From the NCBI RefSeq assembly GCF_003573695.1, contig NC_039359.1, forward strand, positions 156,604,210 through 156,668,209: DNA of 64,000 nucleotides, written 5' to 3'. Source of the stretch: Papaver somniferum. Its lineage: Eukaryota > Streptophyta > Magnoliopsida > Ranunculales > Papaveraceae. Positions within the stretch are counted from its first letter, which is position 1. Each line of letters opens with the position of its first letter. The translations under genes were made by a program, and so were the position numbers. Below the pieces are notes generated by a model. It was not told the DNA's origin. It did no database searches and was given only the letters and a program-made list of their open reading frames with translations. Shown piece by piece: positions 10,800 through 22,240 of this stretch.

Positions 10800-12372
10800 G
10801 CAAATTGTTTTGCCCCATCTACAAGATGTTTGTGACTTCTTTATCTTGCCAATCGGAGAACTCTCACGATCTCAAGCCAATCAATCGATTGTACTCGTAT
10901 GATAGAAGATGCAAGATCAGATCACACAACTATGATAAAAGTAGTATCGGTATGGCTTCACAATCCCAATGAAGTCTCTAAGTCGTTAACCTGGTTTTAG
11001 AGAAGAAAACCAAAGGTTAAAGGAGAATCGACTCTAGCGAGCGCACTAGTATCACACAGACGTATGGGGATTAGTTTTGCTCAAAGCTAGATGTCTCATT
11101 TATATAGCCTTCAAATCAGGGTGTTTCCTTAGTTACAAAGCAATCCTTATTCACCGTTAGATGAAAACCTGATTTAGATTCAAGCTAATATTTATCAACT
11201 GTTAGATCGAAAACTTAGCTTGTCACACACACTTGGGTAAACGTTTACTGGGTTTGTGAAAACCATGCCCAAACGTGTACGTGTATGTTGGTTCAACATA
11301 GTAACCCAAAAGGTTAACCATATGAGCATTTCATATTAACCTTGTTCTTGTTCACCATAACTAGTTCAATTGACTCAAGTGAACTAGTTAAAGAGTTGTT
11401 CAATTGCTATGAGATCTTATGTAACTACACAAGACACAATTGAAACAAATATGATTCGATTCGATTGAATCGACTCATGAACATTATAGTCGCGTTTTGC
11501 ATAAAGCATTCCTTAGTAATTTAATGTTTCATGTTCAGAGCACATATTTATATCATAACCTCTTAAGTTCACAAACAAGTTCCCGGACTTAAGTTAATCG
11601 GTTGAGTTTTCCAAACTCAGCAGAAATTCTCGGAAAGAGAACTTCCGCCAGTTCGCGGACTGAGTTCGCGGACTTAGCACACAAACGAGTTTTGGAAAAT
11701 CCAGCAGAAATTCTCTGTCGAGAACTTCCGACAGTTCGCGGACTGGGTTCGCGGACTTGGCAAGCCAATTCCACAATCCTCCTGATTTCTCTTGATCAAC
11801 AAAGTTCGAAAACTTCGGTTCAATGAATTCATGGTTATGTAATCTAAACTCTCATTTCAATCATTGAGACATTTTCAGAGGACGCTATGTATCCGTTATT
11901 CACAGACCGATTCACGTCAGAGCAATTCTCAAAGTGATTGAAACTTTTTATGACTTTCGTCACTAGGTGAAGATAAACTTGATCAAAGCGAAACACTTTA
12001 CCAACACACGATTTCGAGATAAAAGATAAGCAATGATTGCTTAGCTTGAAATGTCAATGTATATGATCTAGTCTATGTAGCATACGACTTTTGTCTCATA
12101 ATAAGTAGGAGATAAAATAGACTTTTGAGTGATAGATAAGTTCAAGTCTCCACATGCCTTTTTGTTGATGAAGTTCTACGGTTCCTTGTATAGATCTTCC
12201 TCGTTGTATGATGAATCTCCATGAGGTCCTTCAGCTCAACTACACTTTTCTATCCTAGTCCGAGACTTAGCTATGTAGGCTAGAAATCAAGACTCATAGT
12301 TTTGATCACTAACATTGACAAACATGCTTTAGATAGCAACGCATGCGAGGTCGACCGAGCTATGCTCTAACA
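10800..12372 (-). mobile_element. Truncated copia LTR, family 1, minus strand
   Basis: The right end, read on the minus strand, is TGTTAGAGCATAGCTCGGTC, the start of the same LTR family seen at 33619. Further in it shares the (T)ATATA box with AAATCAGG (near 11100-11118), the GAGAATCGACTCTAG block and the CAAGATAAAGAAGTCACAAA block. Similarity to the full LTRs (29276-31884 and 51385-53433) fades near 10800, so the 3' part is missing or replaced. It is inserted 45 bases inside the 3' LTR of the next gypsy element. No matching second target duplication was found, consistent with loss of one end. Confidence 0.65.
11605..11766 (-). repeat. ~84-bp tandem repeat in the copia LTR
   Basis: Two copies contain CAGCAGAAATTCTC, GAGAACTTCCG, CAGTTCGCGGACT and GTTCGCGGACTT in the same order (11605-11688 and 11690-11766). 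The equivalent part of the other family-1 LTRs holds different short repeats (for example 31020-31165), so this is a variable-repeat zone. Confidence 0.65.
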
Positions 12373-12417
12373 CAAGGTTTTGCGATTTTAACCCTAGGTT
12401 GAAAACCACCATCAACA
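12373..12417 (-). mobile_element. First 45 bases of a Ty3/gypsy 3' LTR, minus strand
   Basis: On the minus strand it reads TGTTGATGGTGG, then GGTTAAAATCGCAAAACCTTG. This is the LTR start also seen at 19789 (minus) and 2773 (plus). The rest is separated by the copia LTR at 10800-12372. Confidence 0.7.
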
Positions 12418-12431
12418 TTAAGTCCCCTGCT
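12418..12431 (-). other. Polypurine tract of the minus-strand Ty3/gypsy element
   Basis: AGCAGGGGACTTAA on the minus strand directly abuts the LTR start TGTTGATGG, the same arrangement as at 2758-2773. Confidence 0.7.
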
Positions 12432-13566
12432 TAGCTCGGAACAGTGGCATTGTTGCGGGGTAAGCATGAGATGGTGACAGATAAGAGTGAAATCAAAAGG
12501 TCCATACATGAAGAGTTTTCCAGAGAAATTCAACTAACCTTTAGCAGAAGGCGTGAGGAATCCGTGATCCTTGTATTGACGACTTGGCGTATTTCCGATT
12601 TGACCAGGGGGTATTGGCGTAGAGTTTTGCTTCCCGGAACGTTTGTGCCAATTTGGGTCATGGGGTGGTGAAGATGGCACTTACGGCTTGGGAATGGCGG
12701 ACGGCGCATATTTGAACGGTGAAGATTATGTTGCTTTGAATGGCGAAGATGGTGATTCAATCTTGGCTGAGCCGAGATGATGTTGCAGAATGGTGAGTAG
12801 CGCGACTAACTTGGAAGGGCCGATGGCGCGGCTAGCTCGTAATAAAGATACTAGCTCGGGCACGGACTTCTGGCACAGTCCTGGTGCGTCTGACTTGGAG
12901 TAGCGGATGAACGCGGCTAGCTTAGCAGGATGGATGGCGCAGCTAGCTTGGCATCGCGGATGGTGAGTCTATCTTGGAAGGGCCAAAGGAGAGGCTAGCT
13001 GGGAAGGGCCAATGGCGAAGCTTGCTTGGACGCAGAATGTCTGGCATTTTCTTGGCCGCGGACTGTTGGCGTTGCTGTCTTGGTAAAGGTGGGGCCACGG
13101 AGTGTTGGACTGCACGTGGAGATTAACATCATGGAAAGCCAACACCGTGGGACCGTCTTCCTTCTTTCTTGCGTGTCCAAAAAAAGAGAAACCTTTCTCT
13201 ATTCGAACTCCAAAAATATTATGCCTATAAAAGGCTTTACCCATCTTCCTTACTTTCATATTGTTTGCTTTGTTTCCACATCTTGGTGTTAGTAGCAAAG
13301 GTTTGGATCAACGGAGAGAGCAGCAGCAAAAGTAGGCGAGCGTATTTTAGGTATGTTTCTCAATGTTTCTTCTAGGAACGGTGATGATGGCACTGAAACT
13401 TTGGCTACCAAGCGGTGATGATAGCACTGGAACTTTGGCTTCAAATGGTGATGGTGCCGCTGATGGCTTCAGTCCGTGGAATGGTGGAAATGGCACTTGG
13501 AAGGCTTGCTGGCTGGATCACGGAATGCTGGAGCATTGGCGCTAACTTAACCATGGAGCGCTGGAT

Positions 13567-13716
13567 CCATGGAGAGTTGCCTTGACCACGAAGTGATGGA
13601 TCCATGGAGAGTTGGATTGACTATGGAGTGCTATAGCCATGGAGAGTTCGCTTGACCACGGAGTGCTGGAGCCATGGAGAGTTGGATTGAACACGGAGTG
13701 CTGGTGCCATGGAGAG
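13567..13716 (+). repeat. 35-bp minisatellite (CCATGGAGAGTTG unit), about 4.3 copies
   Basis: Consecutive units begin CCATGGAGAGTTG at 13567, about 13602, 13637 and 13672, with a partial at 13707. Most end with a CACGGAGTGCTGG-like string. Confidence 0.8.
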
Positions 13717-15779
13717 TTGCAGGTTAAGCGACTGGTGTTCCTCGTGATGTCGCGCTGCTAGTTCGGTCATGGAGTGGAGATATTGGCACACTACTTGTTC
13801 GGCTCTGGAGCATGAGTGTGGTGCTCCCAGTCATATATTCTCGTTCATGGAGCAGTAAGGAATCCTTATTCTGTTCAAACTCTAGAAACTGCGTTCGTAT
13901 GAAAAGGGGTATCGACCCTCTTCTGTTTTTGTTGTTCGTCCAGCTCTGTGCTTTCATCTGCAGTATATGGATCCTCTTCGTCATTTGTTAGCGGTGGTAG
14001 AGCGAGAATTAATGGTAGCAAAGAAATCTCCAATAGTTATAATCAGCAATAAGGCGAGCCAGGAGAACTCGAGGTAGGTGCTCTCGCATGTATCCACCCA
14101 ACAATGTCGTCGATCTTCTCCATAATGTGTAACAAGGTTCCGACTCCATAAGAATGAGTATCTAACCTCTCCAGTGGATTTAAAAATTTACCAAACTCAA
14201 TTGCACTCTTGGATGGATGGATGAAATAATGTCAGGGCTGGTCTTGGAGATTGTGGTTGCGTTGTTGGCTCATCCTTGACTTTAGGTTACTTGGTACCTA
14301 GACTTTCTGATTGCGATTATGATATGCTGTGGATGCTTGTATGGTCGAAATCTTCTGGAGCGATTGGGTGAAGTAGATAAGTTTAGATATGTTCCGTTGC
14401 GATGTGCTGTTATCAAGTCTTCAAGGACTTCGCTCCAAACGACATCCTTTGAACCATCTTCTGAACCTTGGACTATCGTATGGAACGGGATGCAGTGAGA
14501 AGTGCCCGGTTATACTTCTTTTAGATCTGATAGCATGGTCGGATATGTGAATGTATCTGTGGCGTGCTTTTGGGGTCTTTGATTCACATGTACGACTTCA
14601 TGTTGAGAAATTCTTGCGGCTCGTAAAACTTCGACAGTGATGATGTTGAAATCGGAAATAACCTGGTTGAGAGCAGTGAAGGCGTCCCGTTCTGGTATTC
14701 CCCATGTGTAATTACCCTGAGCCTATTTTTCTCGTGGAAGATATGCTTCTGCTGCATTCGCTGGTAAGGTGGTGACTGCGTTTAAGCTTCTAAGCATGAA
14801 GGAGGATTCGGTCCTCAGGTGTAGCCTACTTTAATTGCATCGCCTTGAATCCACGCCTATGCGATTTGATACAATCTTATCATACTCTCCTGGTTGTGAT
14901 GCTGGGGTGCTTGGAATATCACATGGACGAAACATTCTGGATAACGAAGAAGTAGAAGTGAGAGAGTCATGTCGTTAATCGTAGCTCCCTCTGTCTCTTC
15001 AAGAAAATGTTTCAGCCGCGTCTCTGGAGTTATCTCATGAATGCTTGATTGTTGTCAGGAATGGACCGTGATGAGAAGTCCCCAGTCGCACTTCTCTTTG
15101 GTTACTGAAGTTGTTTTCTATGAGTAGGCTTGGGATCCGCCGCGACCTCGTAAAGTGTTGCAGGCGCCTTCTAGGCAAAGTGGCGATGATATTCTTACGC
15201 TACACCTTTGAAGGGCGGATGACCTTGTCGTGGCTATAACTTTTGGTTGACCATGTCTTCTGAGCTTTGACAGTGAAGGGATCCCGTGTAGAGCCTCAGT
15301 CCCCAAGTGTGGTTTACATGTTTATATCTGGTATGGTCGGTGAGTTGACCATGATAAGGATATCACCATCTTGCATCCGTACTGGTGACTATATTACTTC
15401 TTACATGTGAAACTAAAACATTGAGAAGTACGGATTACCCTTGTAGCGATTGTTGCTATGGTGAAGCTCTGGCTGGTATCGACAAACGAGCAGTAGCATT
15501 TCTTGGCAGCAGATGTGATCAGAAGAGACTGCATCACGTGGGAACCAAAATAGGTTGGCTGGAATTGCATGGGCGTCCATGGAAGCAAAGGGATCAGCTG
15601 GATGCGTAAGCGAGTAAACTTCCCATGACCACGAGGTTTGGCGAGATGGATAAAAAAGTGGCCACAACTGCGATCATTCGCTGGCTGTGATCAAGATCCT
15701 TGACAGGGAGGAGTGTGGTGTCTACGGGCACGAACCTTGGAAGGAAGGAGTGCGGCAGCCACGGCACGATCTTTGGCAG

Positions 15780-16110
15780 GAAGAAGTGGAGTTGAAGCGG
15801 CTTCGGCTCTTGGAGATGACGTTGAAGCTTATGGAGCAAAACGCTGAAGCTTCGGCTTCGGATCCTGGAGCAGCTTATGGAGAGAATGCTGAAGCGGAGC
15901 GGCTTCCAGAGAGAATGTTGAAGTAGAGCGGATTCTGGCTCTGGAAGCGGAGTGGATTTCTGAGAGAATGTTGAAGCGGAGTGGCTTCTGGATTTGGAAG
16001 CGGAGCGGCTTCCCTAGAGGATGTTGAAGCGGAGCGACTCCTGGCTTTAGAAGCAGAGCGGCTTCCCGAGAGAATGTTGAAGCGACTCCTGGAGAGAATT
16101 CCAGTGAGGG
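15780..16110 (+). repeat. Tandem array built on GAAGCGGAGCGGCTTC and GAGAATGTTGAAGCG
   Basis: Imperfect units of about 27-57 bases repeat GAGAATGTTGAAGC, GCGGAGCGGCTTC and CTGGCTTTGGAAGC-like strings. Frames across it read as Glu/Leu/Ala-rich repeats and are treated as an artefact of the repeat. Confidence 0.75.
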
Positions 16111-16799
16111 TGCCATTAACCCTTGGCTTCGAAAAAAGAATCGATACGATATGGCAATGTGAAGACGTCACAAATAGTGCTGGTCAGCAAGTCGTGTTTT
16201 TTCTCCTCATGGGAAAAAATACGCTTTTTTTGTTTGATTTTCCCTTGCGATTCTCAGAGCCTTGATGGTTATAATGTTGAAATCGGAGGTCGCGTCAATC
16301 AGCGTGCTTTCAAACTCGACATCCTTCAAGTGAATAGTGGTTAGGAGTACCTAGTTCCATCTATCAATCGTTTTTTTCCAGGAGGGCTTGGGGTTTGGGA
16401 ACAGCTTCGCTGGCTGGAAACAACTGTTTTCCTGATACAATGTGGTTGAGGGCTGCAAGTATGTCTTGACGATGCACCTTGGAGAAATACATAATCTCAC
16501 ACAAATGTTTCATCATAGTCTGCACAGTTTGTGGATGGAGTCCCCAGAAATTATGCAGCTCATGATGGGAATAAGGTCTCTGTGAACTCAGGAGGGTTAC
16601 TGATTTTCTTTGCCTCGATTTTGGAGAAGTCGTTCCTGATCTTCACGTGTGATGAAATCGGATTGTTGATTATTTTCTATCGTGCGTTTAGGAGAAAGGC
16701 GAGCCTCTTTATCTATAAAGGCGCGTCCTGTTGAAGTGCTTGCGCGGGATGTTAAAAGTATTCCTTGTCAGCTCCATATGGGGTTGACGTTACTCTTGT

Positions 16800-17190
16800 G
16801 CTATCCGCTAGTTAGTGTCTTGAGGAAAATAGGTATGTCCTTCTGAGTTGTAGCCATGTCTGTCTGAGCCCTACGAGAAACCTTTTTCCCTTCTATCATA
16901 TTAACAGTGGTAAGGGGAGGTTGGCTTCCTCTGGATCCTCCAGCCTCTCATCCCGGTGATGGAGTAGCAGCGGCTCTGGTGACGGTTGGAGGTCTCAGAC
17001 TTGTAGAAACATTGCGAGAGGCGGCAGCGGCTCTGGAGATCAGTGGTATGGCACCTGAAGGAATATTTTCCGCGCTGCTGGTGTTCAAGGGTGGCGTATT
17101 AATGCCAGTGGAAAGAGCGTTAGTACCAGGGATGCTTTCAGCGCTAGTGTTCTCAGGGTTTGTTGCTGATCCGGACCTGAGTTCTACCAT
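16800..17190 (-). pseudogene. gag remnant of the minus-strand Ty3/gypsy element
   Basis: An ATG at 17188-17190 opens a frame beginning MVELRSGSATNPEN, Ser/Thr/Pro-rich, that stops at 16948. It continues in frame after the stop to about 16800. It starts about 85 bases downstream of the primer site, the usual place for gag. No capsid domain or zinc knuckle follows. Assignment as a gag N-terminus rests on position and composition, not on a domain. Confidence 0.5.
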
Positions 17191-17256
17191 CTTGATATCG
17201 TGTTGAAGAATGGTATTAGAAATTGGAAATTGATGTTGCAACCGAAAGATTTGATC

Positions 17257-17273
17257 TCCCACTATGGTCGCCA
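17257..17273 (-). other. Primer binding site, Ty3/gypsy element
   Basis: On the minus strand TGGCGACCATAGTGGGA begins two bases after the LTR end (...CCTCAAACA). TGGCG-type sites here are typical of plant Ty3/gypsy elements. The exact tRNA was not determined. Confidence 0.65.
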
Positions 17274-17655
17274 ATTGTTTGAGGGTGAAAACCGTTTCTG
17301 CTAATTTTGGTAATTTTGGGTGTGTGTGGGTGAGAAACGAATCTAAACCCTAAACAATGTACTGCACGATAGTACTTTTGATTCGAGAGATCAATCTATA
17401 CAATCCTGGCCTAAACCAAGAAATGGTCGTTCCAGGATTATTTCGGTCACAAAGTGAAGGAGAAGGGTTGGTCTTAGGGAGGGAAGCGAAGAAAGTGTTG
17501 AGACCAGAATAGTTGATTCTAGAAGTGTGGGCGTTTTTTGTGACTTGTATCAGAAAGTAGAACTGGTAAGCCGAATGGAAAGCTACCAGGTGAATTCTAA
17601 ATGTTGTGTGTTACCGACCCTAAAACTTGTCCTTTTGGTGGAAATAGGTGAGACC

Positions 17656-17663
17656 TATTTATA
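17656..17663 (-). promoter_or_regulatory. TATA box in the Ty3/gypsy 5' LTR
   Basis: Minus strand TGTATAAATAGG, about 380 bases before the LTR end, at the same place as the TATA in the plus-strand copy at 10407. Confidence 0.5.
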
Positions 17664-18332
17664 CAAGTCATAGTGAAACGTACCCAGATCTCGTAGGAAG
17701 TGGAAATGATTGAGTGGTGGAAGAAAAGAGTAACGTGTAACTGCCATACGTTATGCTTCCATGATGAATGAAGTGAAATCGTGTAACCGCCGGTCATTAC
17801 TCTTCCATGATGAAGGAAATGAATTGTTTCACCGTTACTTTTCATCACCACTAATTATCCTACTTCATGACACTTTCTTGTAATGGGCGCATTGCACGGC
17901 ACACGCTGTAAACCGCCAGACCAATACCCTGATGAGCATCCCCCAGTTTGTGACATATTTTGATGTCTCGAGTGTTTTCGTGGAAAACATGTAACACTTT
18001 GCTACGTGTGGCAAGTTAAAATCGAGAGGCTTGCCGCAGGTAAATAGTATGTGATTCTAGGCTCGTCTTGGCTAGTCGCCTAAAACTTGTCGCGAGCTTA
18101 CCGGTTGTGTGGCGAACTTCGATGGCCGAGATCGCATTTTATGAATAAGGATGGCCATTGATTATGGCCACATGATAATGGCATGCCGTTGAAGTAGCCA
18201 TGGAATGGAGGCATAGCGACATGATGGTAGACGCGGCATAGTGGTATGCCAGTGATGTTGTGATATGGCCAAAGCTAAAAATTGGCTCCGCAGCCAAAGT
18301 TAGGGTTCGGCGTCGTTGAAGGATTTTCGTGG

Positions 18333-18510
18333 ACAAGTCTTGGCGCCGTTGGGAGAATTTTTCCTGGACAAGTCTTGGCGCCGTTGGAAGGATTTGGCCT
18401 GGACAAGTCTTGGCGCTGTTGGAAGGATTTGGCCTAGACAAGTTTTGGCGCTGTTGGAAGGATTTGGCCTAGACAAGTTTTGGCGTCGTTGGAAGTATTT
18501 TGCCTAGAAA
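18333..18510 (+). repeat. 35-bp minisatellite (GACAAGTCTTGGCGCCGTTG unit), 5 copies
   Basis: Five consecutive units of GACAAG(T)CTTGGCG(C)CGTTGG... with GATTTGGCCTG ends, differing by a few bases, lie inside the LTR. Confidence 0.85.
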
Positions 18511-18779
18511 AAGCGCCGTGGAGTCGGACCCACATGTGGCATGGCAACATTGGCCTTGTTGCCACGCCAATCCCGTTGCTCTAGGAACTTTATTGGCTTT
18601 GGTAGCAGTTTGCTCAAATTAGGGTTTGTCGAAACCCTAATTAGCGCACGTGGCGTGCGGCTGCGGTATGGCGCTACTTTCTTTTATGCAAATGGCGCCA
18701 TGGCTATGCCAAAGGAACTATGGAAAGGCCATAGTGTGGAAACAGCCATAAGAGTAGAAATTATCGTGGGTGGCTATTT

Positions 18780-18950
18780 ATGGAAGGTTTCCACAAAGTT
18801 GGCATGTTGCAAAGTTGCATGGCGTGTTGCCAAGGTAGTGTGTTCGCACGTTGCCGAAGTAGCATGGCATGTTTCCAAGGTAGCGTGTTGGCATGTTGTC
18901 GAAGTAGCATGGCATGTTGCCAAGGTACCATGGTATGTTGGCGCTGCAAG
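18780..18950 (+). repeat. ~57-bp tandem repeat (GTAGCATGGCATGTTGCCAAG)
   Basis: About three units share GTAGCATGGCATGTT, CCAAGGTAG and GTGTTGGCATGTTG-like strings in order. Confidence 0.7.
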
Positions 18951-18999
18951 GTGTGTTTGGCCTTAAATGTATGGTGGCAAATTTGGAGTAACCTGATTG

Positions 19000-19310
19000 G
19001 CCATAAAAGGGGGCCGGCCAAACAAAAGGTGCAGCCACACTTTTGGTGAGAGTGTGGCGCCTTTAGGGCGACCTGATTGGTCAATGGGAAGTGAGGCCGG
19101 CAAGCTAGGGCGTGGCCTTACTTCCAGTGCGCTGTGGCGGTTTTAAAGCGACTTGATTGGTCGATGGAAAGGGGGCCAGAAGGTAACATGGGTCCGGCCT
19201 TGTTCGGAATGCGCGTGGCACATTTAGAGCGACCTAATTGATCGATGGGAAGTGGGGCCGGCAAGCTAGGGGGCGACCACACTTTCAGCGCGCTGTGGCG
19301 GGAATTTTGA
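19000..19310 (+). repeat. ~85-95-bp tandem repeat (GGGGCCGGCAAGCTAGGG)
   Basis: Units carry GCGACCTGATTGGTC(G)ATGGGAAG, then a GGCCGG box and a GCGCTGTGGCGG-like end; about four imperfect copies. Confidence 0.7.
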
Positions 19311-19842
19311 CAAGCAAGGTCGGGTATATTGCGCGAGGCGCGAAACCTTAACTTCTGCAAGTTAGTCAGGTTGACTGAATTCTATGTGTCGACACAGAGC
19401 TCTTTTAAGTTCGTTGCCAGAGAGAAGCATGCTTTTTTGATTGAATACCTTATGCAGGGATCTTATTATTAATACTTGGATATTCATGTTACTCTGCTGC
19501 GAGTGAACGAAAATCGTCATGCCATATCAACTTTAAGAGTTCAGCCGGGGAACATAGCATAAAAGGAATCCAGAGGAACTTATATTAAGTGAATATGCGC
19601 GAGGCGCCGAAATTTACACAACATCTGGGATTCGCCAGTCTGGATAAATTTCATGTAAATATGTTGAGCGGCTCAACAAATTTTCCAGTGGAGAGGTTAG
19701 CACACGTGGCTCTGTTTCCTTGCAGAGTGACGTCACATCAGATGCAAGGTTTTACGATTTTAACCTTAGGCTAAAAGCCACCATCAACAGTTACGTATCA
19801 CCTAAATGCGGTAAGAAAGTCAACTGTTGTAAATCGTAACAA

Positions 19843-21340
19843 AGGGGAACCCAAACTTCTTAATCCTACAACGAGATACATGATTAAGAGGGGGCGAGTA
19901 TATAAGCAGCACGCATGTGACTGCTACAGTCCAGTTTATCGTAACTATTGTAGTCCAGTTCCTCAGCAACCGCTGCAGTCTAGTTGATCGCAACAGCTGC
20001 AGTCTAGTATTTATCGTAACTGTTGCATCGCTGTTTCATACAATTGTTGCAGTCTGGTTGGACGCAACCACTGCGGTCTAATTGGACGAAACTACTACAG
20101 TCCAATTGATCATAATTGTTATAGTCCAGTTCCTCAGCAACTGGTGCACTCAGTTGGACATAACTGATGCAGTCCAGTTTTGCTTGTACTGTTGCACTCA
20201 GTTGTAAGCAACTGCTGCAGTCTATTTTTGCTCGAAAATGCTGCAGTCCAATTGATCGTAATTGTTGTAGTCCAGTTTCTCAGCAACTGCTGCACTCAGT
20301 TGGACGCAACTGATGCAGTCCAGTAAACTGTAATTGTTGTAGTCCAGTTTCGCATAAACTGCTATAGTCCAGTTGATCATACATATTGCAGTCTAGTTCC
20401 TCGGAAACTACTGCACTTAGTTGGACACAACTGATGCAGTCCAATTTTTCTCCTAACTGCTTCATTCAGTTGGACGCAACTAATGCATTCCAGAAGACCG
20501 TAAATGTTGTATTCTAGTTCCGCATAAACTTATATAGTCCAGTTGATCGTACATATTGTAGTTTAATTCCTCAGCAACTGCTGCACTCAGTTGAACGCAA
20601 GTAATGCAGTCCAGTTTTGCTCGTAACTGCTGCAATCAGTTGAAAGCAACTGATGCAGTCCAGTTTTTCTCATAACTGCTGCACTCATTGGACGCAAATG
20701 ATGCGGTACAATTTTTCTCGTAACTATTGTAGTACAGTTTCTCATAGCTATTGCAATCCAGTTTCAGCATGTAGTTGCCGCAATATAGTACCTATAGAAC
20801 TGCTACCCAGTTTTATATGACGATCGTAGTCTTGTGTCACCTTCAATTGGCGACGATCCAATTTCGTCCGCAGTTACTGCCAGTCTGTAGATTCCAGCCA
20901 AGTTTCCCCTGCAACAACAGTCAACGCGGATTCTAACTCAGTGACTGTTGAGATAGTCCAGTTTTACCAACAATTGATACCAGTCTAGTTTGGTGCAACT
21001 GCAACAATTCACTTTCGCAAAAATCACCATGGTCCAGTTTCACTAATAACTATTGAGGTCTTTTCTCTCTCGTAGCCACTACACTCCAGTTTGGCAAAAA
21101 CTGCTCAGCTCCAATTTCATGCTTCTATTGGAGACCAGTTTGACCAACCCAATTTTTGTACAAAAAATTCACTTAGGGGCGTCTTGCTTGTGATTTTTTG
21201 CAAATATCAAAGAAAAATTGCTTTTCATTTCAACAACAACAATTCACACTTGTGGGCGAATTTTATCATCGGTCAACAATACAAAAGGGGAACTAAATTT
21301 CTTAACCCCACAACAAGTTGGAGGTTAAGAGGGGACGATA
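19843..21340 (+). repeat. Direct repeats flanking a ~1.4-kb satellite block
   Basis: The block AAAGGGGAAC...CTTAATCCTACAACGAG...GATTAAGAGGGGGCGA (about 19850-19905) recurs as AAAAGGGGAAC...CTTAACCCCACAACAAG...GGTTAAGAGGGGACGA (about 21284-21338). The G-rich purine ends resemble a polypurine tract. They may mark retrotransposon internal/LTR borders. Confidence 0.55.
19930..20790 (+). repeat. CAGTCCAGTT-type satellite array
   Basis: Tens of degenerate units alternate CTGCAGTCCAGTT or TTGTAGTCCAGTT with GATCGTAACTG, CTCAGCAACTG or GGACGCAACTG strings. The basic period is about 28-32 bases, with a partly regular higher-order pattern. Frames across it are repeat artefacts. Confidence 0.8.
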
Positions 21341-22240
21341 TTTGTACAATGATAAAATTATCACATATTGGGCCAGAATGTTGTTTAAACCATCATTCAG
21401 CTGTTATCCGAATTTGCCATCCATCCAACCGACGCAACCCACTATCTTGCGAAGTATGCCATGAAGTCGACTTCCGGTCAATGGTCAAAGTCAACAGTCA
21501 TTCAACGATGGAAGTCAACATCAAGCGGTGAAGACCTAGTTCGCCCGACCTGGTACCCCGTCCAAGTCCGCCATTCGGATTGTTAGTCGTTTTCCAGCCA
21601 TGATGTCATCCAGTCAATAATTCAGTCTTCCACCCATGTTGTCATCCAGTGTGCCAGCAAGTCTTTCCAGTCAGAGCTCGACGGTCGTAGTCAACATCCA
21701 ACCAACATCAACAAGTCAACTCGCCGGTCAAAGTCAAGGCCTACCAGTCAATCTGCTTGTCCATGTCAGTTTAGACCGTTTCAACCGACCCAGTGCCAGA
21801 TTCTTCCAGGGAGGTTTTAGAAGTTTCTGGATTGCTTGTTGACCAAGTCGCTGCGGAGAAAGTTTTAGAACATTCTAGAAATCTTGTTGGCCATGTTACT
21901 TTCATATGAAATTATCTCGAAATTATGGTTTAACTCATATATTCAATTATATAAATAGAGGGGAATCTCAACCCTAAAGGAGAGGCCTTGATAGAAGAGA
22001 ATAACCAGCAAACCATAAAAGGGATCAGAAAAACCATTGTAATCCATACATCAATAAAATATCTCTCCCTACGGGGATTCGTCAGTGGATGTAGGAAAAA
22101 CTTGTCGAACCACATCAAATTCGTGTCTCTGTTAGTTTTGTTTGTTTCATTTTATTAACCCTAATTCACACCATCATTATCAAATCAATCGTGTTCTGTG
22201 CCTGAAAATATTTCTGGGAACAAATAATAGAGTAGTTCAA
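21340..22240 (+). mobile_element. LTR-like region with TATA and polyadenylation signals
   Basis: After a G-rich purine run at 21320-21335 comes sequence ending in a TATA box (TATATAAATAG, 21948-21958), a CAATAAAA signal near 22050 and the string TCAGTGGATGTAGG. That order (TATA, polyA signal, GTGGATGTAG) is typical of the U3/R part of plant Ty3/gypsy LTRs. I could not fix either end or find an associated gag. The segment 21480-21840 is rich in GTCAAC and CCAGTC strings. Confidence 0.45.
21948..21958 (+). promoter_or_regulatory. TATA box of the LTR-like region
   Basis: TATATAAATAG precedes an AGGGGAATCTCAACCCTAAA leader. Confidence 0.45.

Larger units (their letters stand above)
2773..10800 (+). 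mobile_element. 3' LTR of a plus-strand Ty3/gypsy element, split by a 4.9-kb insertion
   Basis: The left end follows the PPT. The start (TGTAGATGGTGG, then AAAATCGTAAA) matches the minus-strand LTR start at 19789. The last ~400 bases (a TATA box near 10407, then GTGACCGAATT and GGTTTAGGCCGGAGTAATA) match the minus strand of 17350-17660, the R/U5 part of the other copy. Without the insertion at 4679-9561 the LTR is about 3.1 kb. The right end is blurred where a minus-strand copia LTR begins near 10800. No coding function; it supplied promoter and polyadenylation signals. Confidence 0.65.
12432..16800 (-). mobile_element. Internal region of a non-autonomous Ty3/gypsy element (no pol)
   Basis: This ~4.4-kb stretch between gag remnant and PPT has no recognisable protease, reverse transcriptase or integrase on either strand. 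The open frames are short and follow tandem repeats. It is G-rich and full of repeats built on ATGGAGAGTTG and GCGGAGCGGCTTC. Two partly similar blocks near 14480-14660 and 15060-15290 hint at further duplication. With flanking LTR, PPT and primer site, it resembles a large retrotransposon derivative (LARD). Confidence 0.55.
17276..19789 (-). mobile_element. 5' LTR of the minus-strand Ty3/gypsy element (about 2.5 kb)
   Basis: On the minus strand it starts TGTTGATGGTGG at 19789 and ends CCTCAAACA at 17276, just before the primer site. The last ~400 bases match the plus-strand LTR end at 10400-10760. It has a TATA box and three tandem arrays. The only 3' LTR sequence in the window is the 45-base piece at 12373-12417. 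Confidence 0.75.

Noticed and set aside
10718..10972. 84-codon plus-strand frame
   Set aside because: Lies across the junction of a Ty3 LTR and an opposite-strand copia LTR; no domain.
13220..13240. TATAAAAGG as a promoter in the non-autonomous Ty3 internal region
   Set aside because: A single TATA-like string on the strand opposite the element with no gene downstream; not enough to call a promoter.
15687..16265. Overlapping frames on both strands rich in Glu/Leu/Ala/Arg
   Set aside because: They are the translation of the GAAGCGGAGCGGCTTC tandem repeat in several frames, not a gene.
18541..18966. 141-codon plus-strand frame
   Set aside because: Lies inside an LTR and its second half is a translated ~57-bp tandem repeat.
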